A stretch of 5,517 nucleotides of DNA from Candidatus Shapirobacteria bacterium UBA2283 (GTDB lineage: Bacteria; Patescibacteriota; Microgenomatia; UBA12405), in contig DDWP01000016.1 of NCBI GenBank assembly GCA_002345725.1, positions 1 to 5,517 of the forward strand. The letters are read 5' to 3'. Below are positions 3,962 through 5,517 of the stretch, piece after piece (position 1 is the first letter of the stretch; the number at the start of each line of letters is the position of its first letter). Position numbers and translations under genes: made by a program. The notes beneath the pieces were generated by a model. It was not told where the DNA came from, did not search any database, and was given only the letters and a program-made list of their open reading frames with translations.

Positions 3962-5517
3962 TTAGTTTAAATTAAAAGTTTTTAGATGGATTTTTTTGGC
4001 AGTCTTGTCGTCGGTGTTGTAATAGCAAACTCGGAAAGTGTATTTTGATTCAAAAATGTCGGTTATTTCTATGGACCAGAGAATGTTCTTGTCTATTAAG
4101 GCCGAATACTTTTTAATCAAGTCTAGTGGCTCTGGCGAGCCGTCGATGGTGACATTTGCGTCGAGGGTAATTATTTGAGAAGTTAACTCAACGGCTTGAT
4201 TGTCGATAATCTGGGGAATATATGATTCGGGTTTTTCCAAATCATCAAGAATAGTTTCTTTGAATTCAAGGCCATCGTAAGTGCCGAGGGCATACTTCTC
4301 AATGTATTTATCGCCATCCTTGGAAAAAACTTTGCCGATTTCAAAAAATTTAGGGTTAGGGAGTTTGTAACGATTGTACTGATCTAACTGAAGCTTGAGT
4401 GAAGGAATTAAACTTTGACGAAGGTATATTACTTCAGCATTAATACTATTTTCAGTTTTTATGACAGTTTTTGGGTCGACTGCTTCGGAGACAAGTGGCC
4501 AGGTAATAACTTCATCGTAACCTTCGGAGACTAGCTTGTCTTTTAATTGTTCAATTAAATAAATTATTTTGGGAGTAATGTTTTTGACTTCTTTATACGT
4601 AAGAGGTTCGTTTTTGGGAATGTTCTGATAACCATAGAATCGGATAACTTCTTCAACTAGGTCTTCTGGGGCAACAATATCTTTGCGGGTACCTACTCGG
4701 GCGACAATATCGAGAGCAACATCTTCGGGGATATCGATACCAGAAACAATAGAGGGTAGTTTTGGATCAAATTCAATTGGGGTAGCAATTTCAGGATTGG
4801 GATAGTAGTCAAAAACCTCTGAGCCAATAGAACCACCACAGTGTTCAACAATTAACTGAGCTAGGTAGCCGATGGCTGTAGGAATTGATTCTGGATCGAG
4901 AAATTTTTCAAGACGGGTGGCTGCTTCGGTGGTGACTTTTAGCTGATGGCTGTTGTGTCGAACGGTGGTGGGGTTGTAGATAGCTAATTCAATGATGGTA
5001 TCGGTAGTTGAATTGTCTATTGAACATGACTCCCCTCCCCAGAAGCTTAGACTAAGGGCACGGTTTTTGTTGTTGACCATTAAAATATCTTTGTTGATGG
5101 GTAAAACAGTGCCGTCGAGACTTTTGAATTCGGTATATCCTGGATTCATTTGCCAGATAAGATTGTCGGTTGATTTGGCGGTGTCAAAGGCGTGGTTGGG
5201 GATACCATACATGAACATAACGTAATTGGTTAGATCGACAAGGGTGTTAATACTGTTAGTGCCGTGAATGCGGACAAATTTTTGTAGCCACTCGGGTGAA
5301 GTAGAGTTTTTAAGATGGACTATTTTGACAGCCATAACGCGGGTGACATTGTCAGTCTCGACTTTGATTGGTAGAGAGTAATTTGATTTTGGCCATCCTT
5401 CGTTTGATAAGCTTTGGAGTGGCAAGTTGTAAAGAATTGAGAGGTCTTTGGCAAGACCGTAATAACCAAGACAGTCGCCGCGATTAATTTTGATATCTAA
5501 GTCAAAAACAATTTCAC
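3962..5517 (-). CDS. pheT: Phenylalanyl-tRNA synthetase beta subunit, partial at right edge
   Basis: PheT forms the alpha2-beta2 synthetase with PheS, charges tRNA-Phe and edits mischarged Tyr. The frame is open from the window edge to TAA 3964-3962, giving 517 complete codons; the amino end with the tRNA-binding fold lies beyond 5517. The visible start EIVFDLDIKINRGDCLGYYG is the usual PheT segment before B3/B4. Counting from the codon at 5515, the editing domain (about 65-230) keeps His108 (HAFD), Glu176, Thr196 and Ala198, the positions I align with the known editing residues. B5 is cut short, but the Mg-site pattern remains: Asp279, Asp285, Glu288, Glu289. The catalytic-like core follows (about 300-410: EGYDEVITWP, LRQSLIPSL, FFEIGKVF). 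Roughly 90 residues usual in E. coli PheT are missing after it, and a short ferredoxin-like anticodon-binding domain (about 445-517) ends the protein. A TTG at 5425 is not the start, since homology continues upstream. pheS is probably just beyond the edge. Confidence 0.93.
   Translation of the reverse strand, partial: EIVFDLDIKINRGDCLGYYGLAKDLSILYNLPLQSLSNEGWPKSNYSLPIKVETDNVTRVMAVKIVHLKNSTSPEWLQKFVRIHGTNSINTLVDLTNYVMFMYGIPNHAFDTAKSTDNLIWQMNPGYTEFKSLDGTVLPINKDILMVNNKNRALSLSFWGGESCSIDNSTTDTIIELAIYNPTTVRHNSHQLKVTTEAATRLEKFLDPESIPTAIGYLAQLIVEHCGGSIGSEVFDYYPNPEIATPIEFDPKLPSIVSGIDIPEDVALDIVARVGTRKDIVAPEDLVEEVIRFYGYQNIPKNEPLTYKEVKNITPKIIYLIEQLKDKLVSEGYDEVITWPLVSEAVDPKTVIKTENSINAEVIYLRQSLIPSLKLQLDQYNRYKLPNPKFFEIGKVFSKDGDKYIEKYALGTYDGLEFKETILDDLEKPESYIPQIIDNQAVELTSQIITLDANVTIDGSPEPLDLIKKYSALIDKNILWSIEITDIFESKYTFRVCYYNTDDKTAKKIHLKTFNLN

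Noticed and set aside
4700..4740. Frameshift or pseudogene explanation for the PheT B5 gap
   Set aside because: The reading frame is open from 5517 to 3962, and the Mg-site residues after the gap keep their exact spacing.
4992..5225. Plus-strand open frame of 77 codons inside pheT
   Set aside because: It is antisense to the conserved PheT editing domain and has no support of its own.
5423..5425. TTG as the start codon of PheT
   Set aside because: The frame continues open to the window edge, and the upstream residues (DLDIKINRGDCLGYYG) match the conserved PheT segment, so the gene is cut by the edge.

Overview
The window looks like a piece of a small, AT-rich bacterial genome, most likely a member of the Candidate Phyla Radiation (Patescibacteria), perhaps Microgenomates. 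The reasons are indirect: a shortened PheT, start codons with almost no Shine-Dalgarno sequence, apparently leaderless promoters, a penicillin-binding protein with an Ig-like domain and a Pro/Thr/Ser tail, and several tiny unrecognised genes. TGA ends the small genes and never interrupts the large ones, so the code is the standard bacterial one and not the TGA=Gly code of Gracilibacteria/Absconditabacteria. No rRNA, tRNA, CRISPR array, transposase or phage gene is visible.

Left part, plus strand (1-2912): an extended -10 element lies directly before a 39-codon membrane-peptide gene (19-138). Its TGA overlaps the ATG of a complete class A penicillin-binding protein (135-2822). A strong hairpin followed by a T-run (2876-2912) ends this unit. 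The two genes should be translationally coupled, and the larger one makes peptidoglycan at the outer face of the membrane.

Right part, minus strand (5517 down to 3402): the 3' two-thirds or more of pheT (phenylalanyl-tRNA synthetase beta chain) enters from the right edge. It is in one open frame but lacks about 16 residues of the B5 domain and roughly 90 residues of the catalytic-like region. A 113-residue protein of unknown function follows, with its own perfect extended -10 placed so close to the ATG that the mRNA is probably leaderless. A canonical intrinsic terminator (3424-3402) follows downstream.

Middle part, minus strand (3568-2883): this 746-base stretch looks empty at first but is not. 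The terminator at 3424-3402 is preceded by a sequence that can pair with its 5' arm in a 16-bp alternative stem, and a further small hairpin competes with that stem. This is the layout of a transcription attenuator. Beyond it lie two more stems. One has 17 bp and is continuous only in minus-strand RNA, because two G-U wobbles become mismatches in plus-strand RNA. Then come two small proline-rich genes of 59 and 56 codons that overlap by ATGA (3229-3050 and 3053-2883). The second one ends inside the plus-strand terminator hairpin. The attenuator and the small gene pair it may control are the most likely new biology here, but this is inferred from sequence pairing alone.
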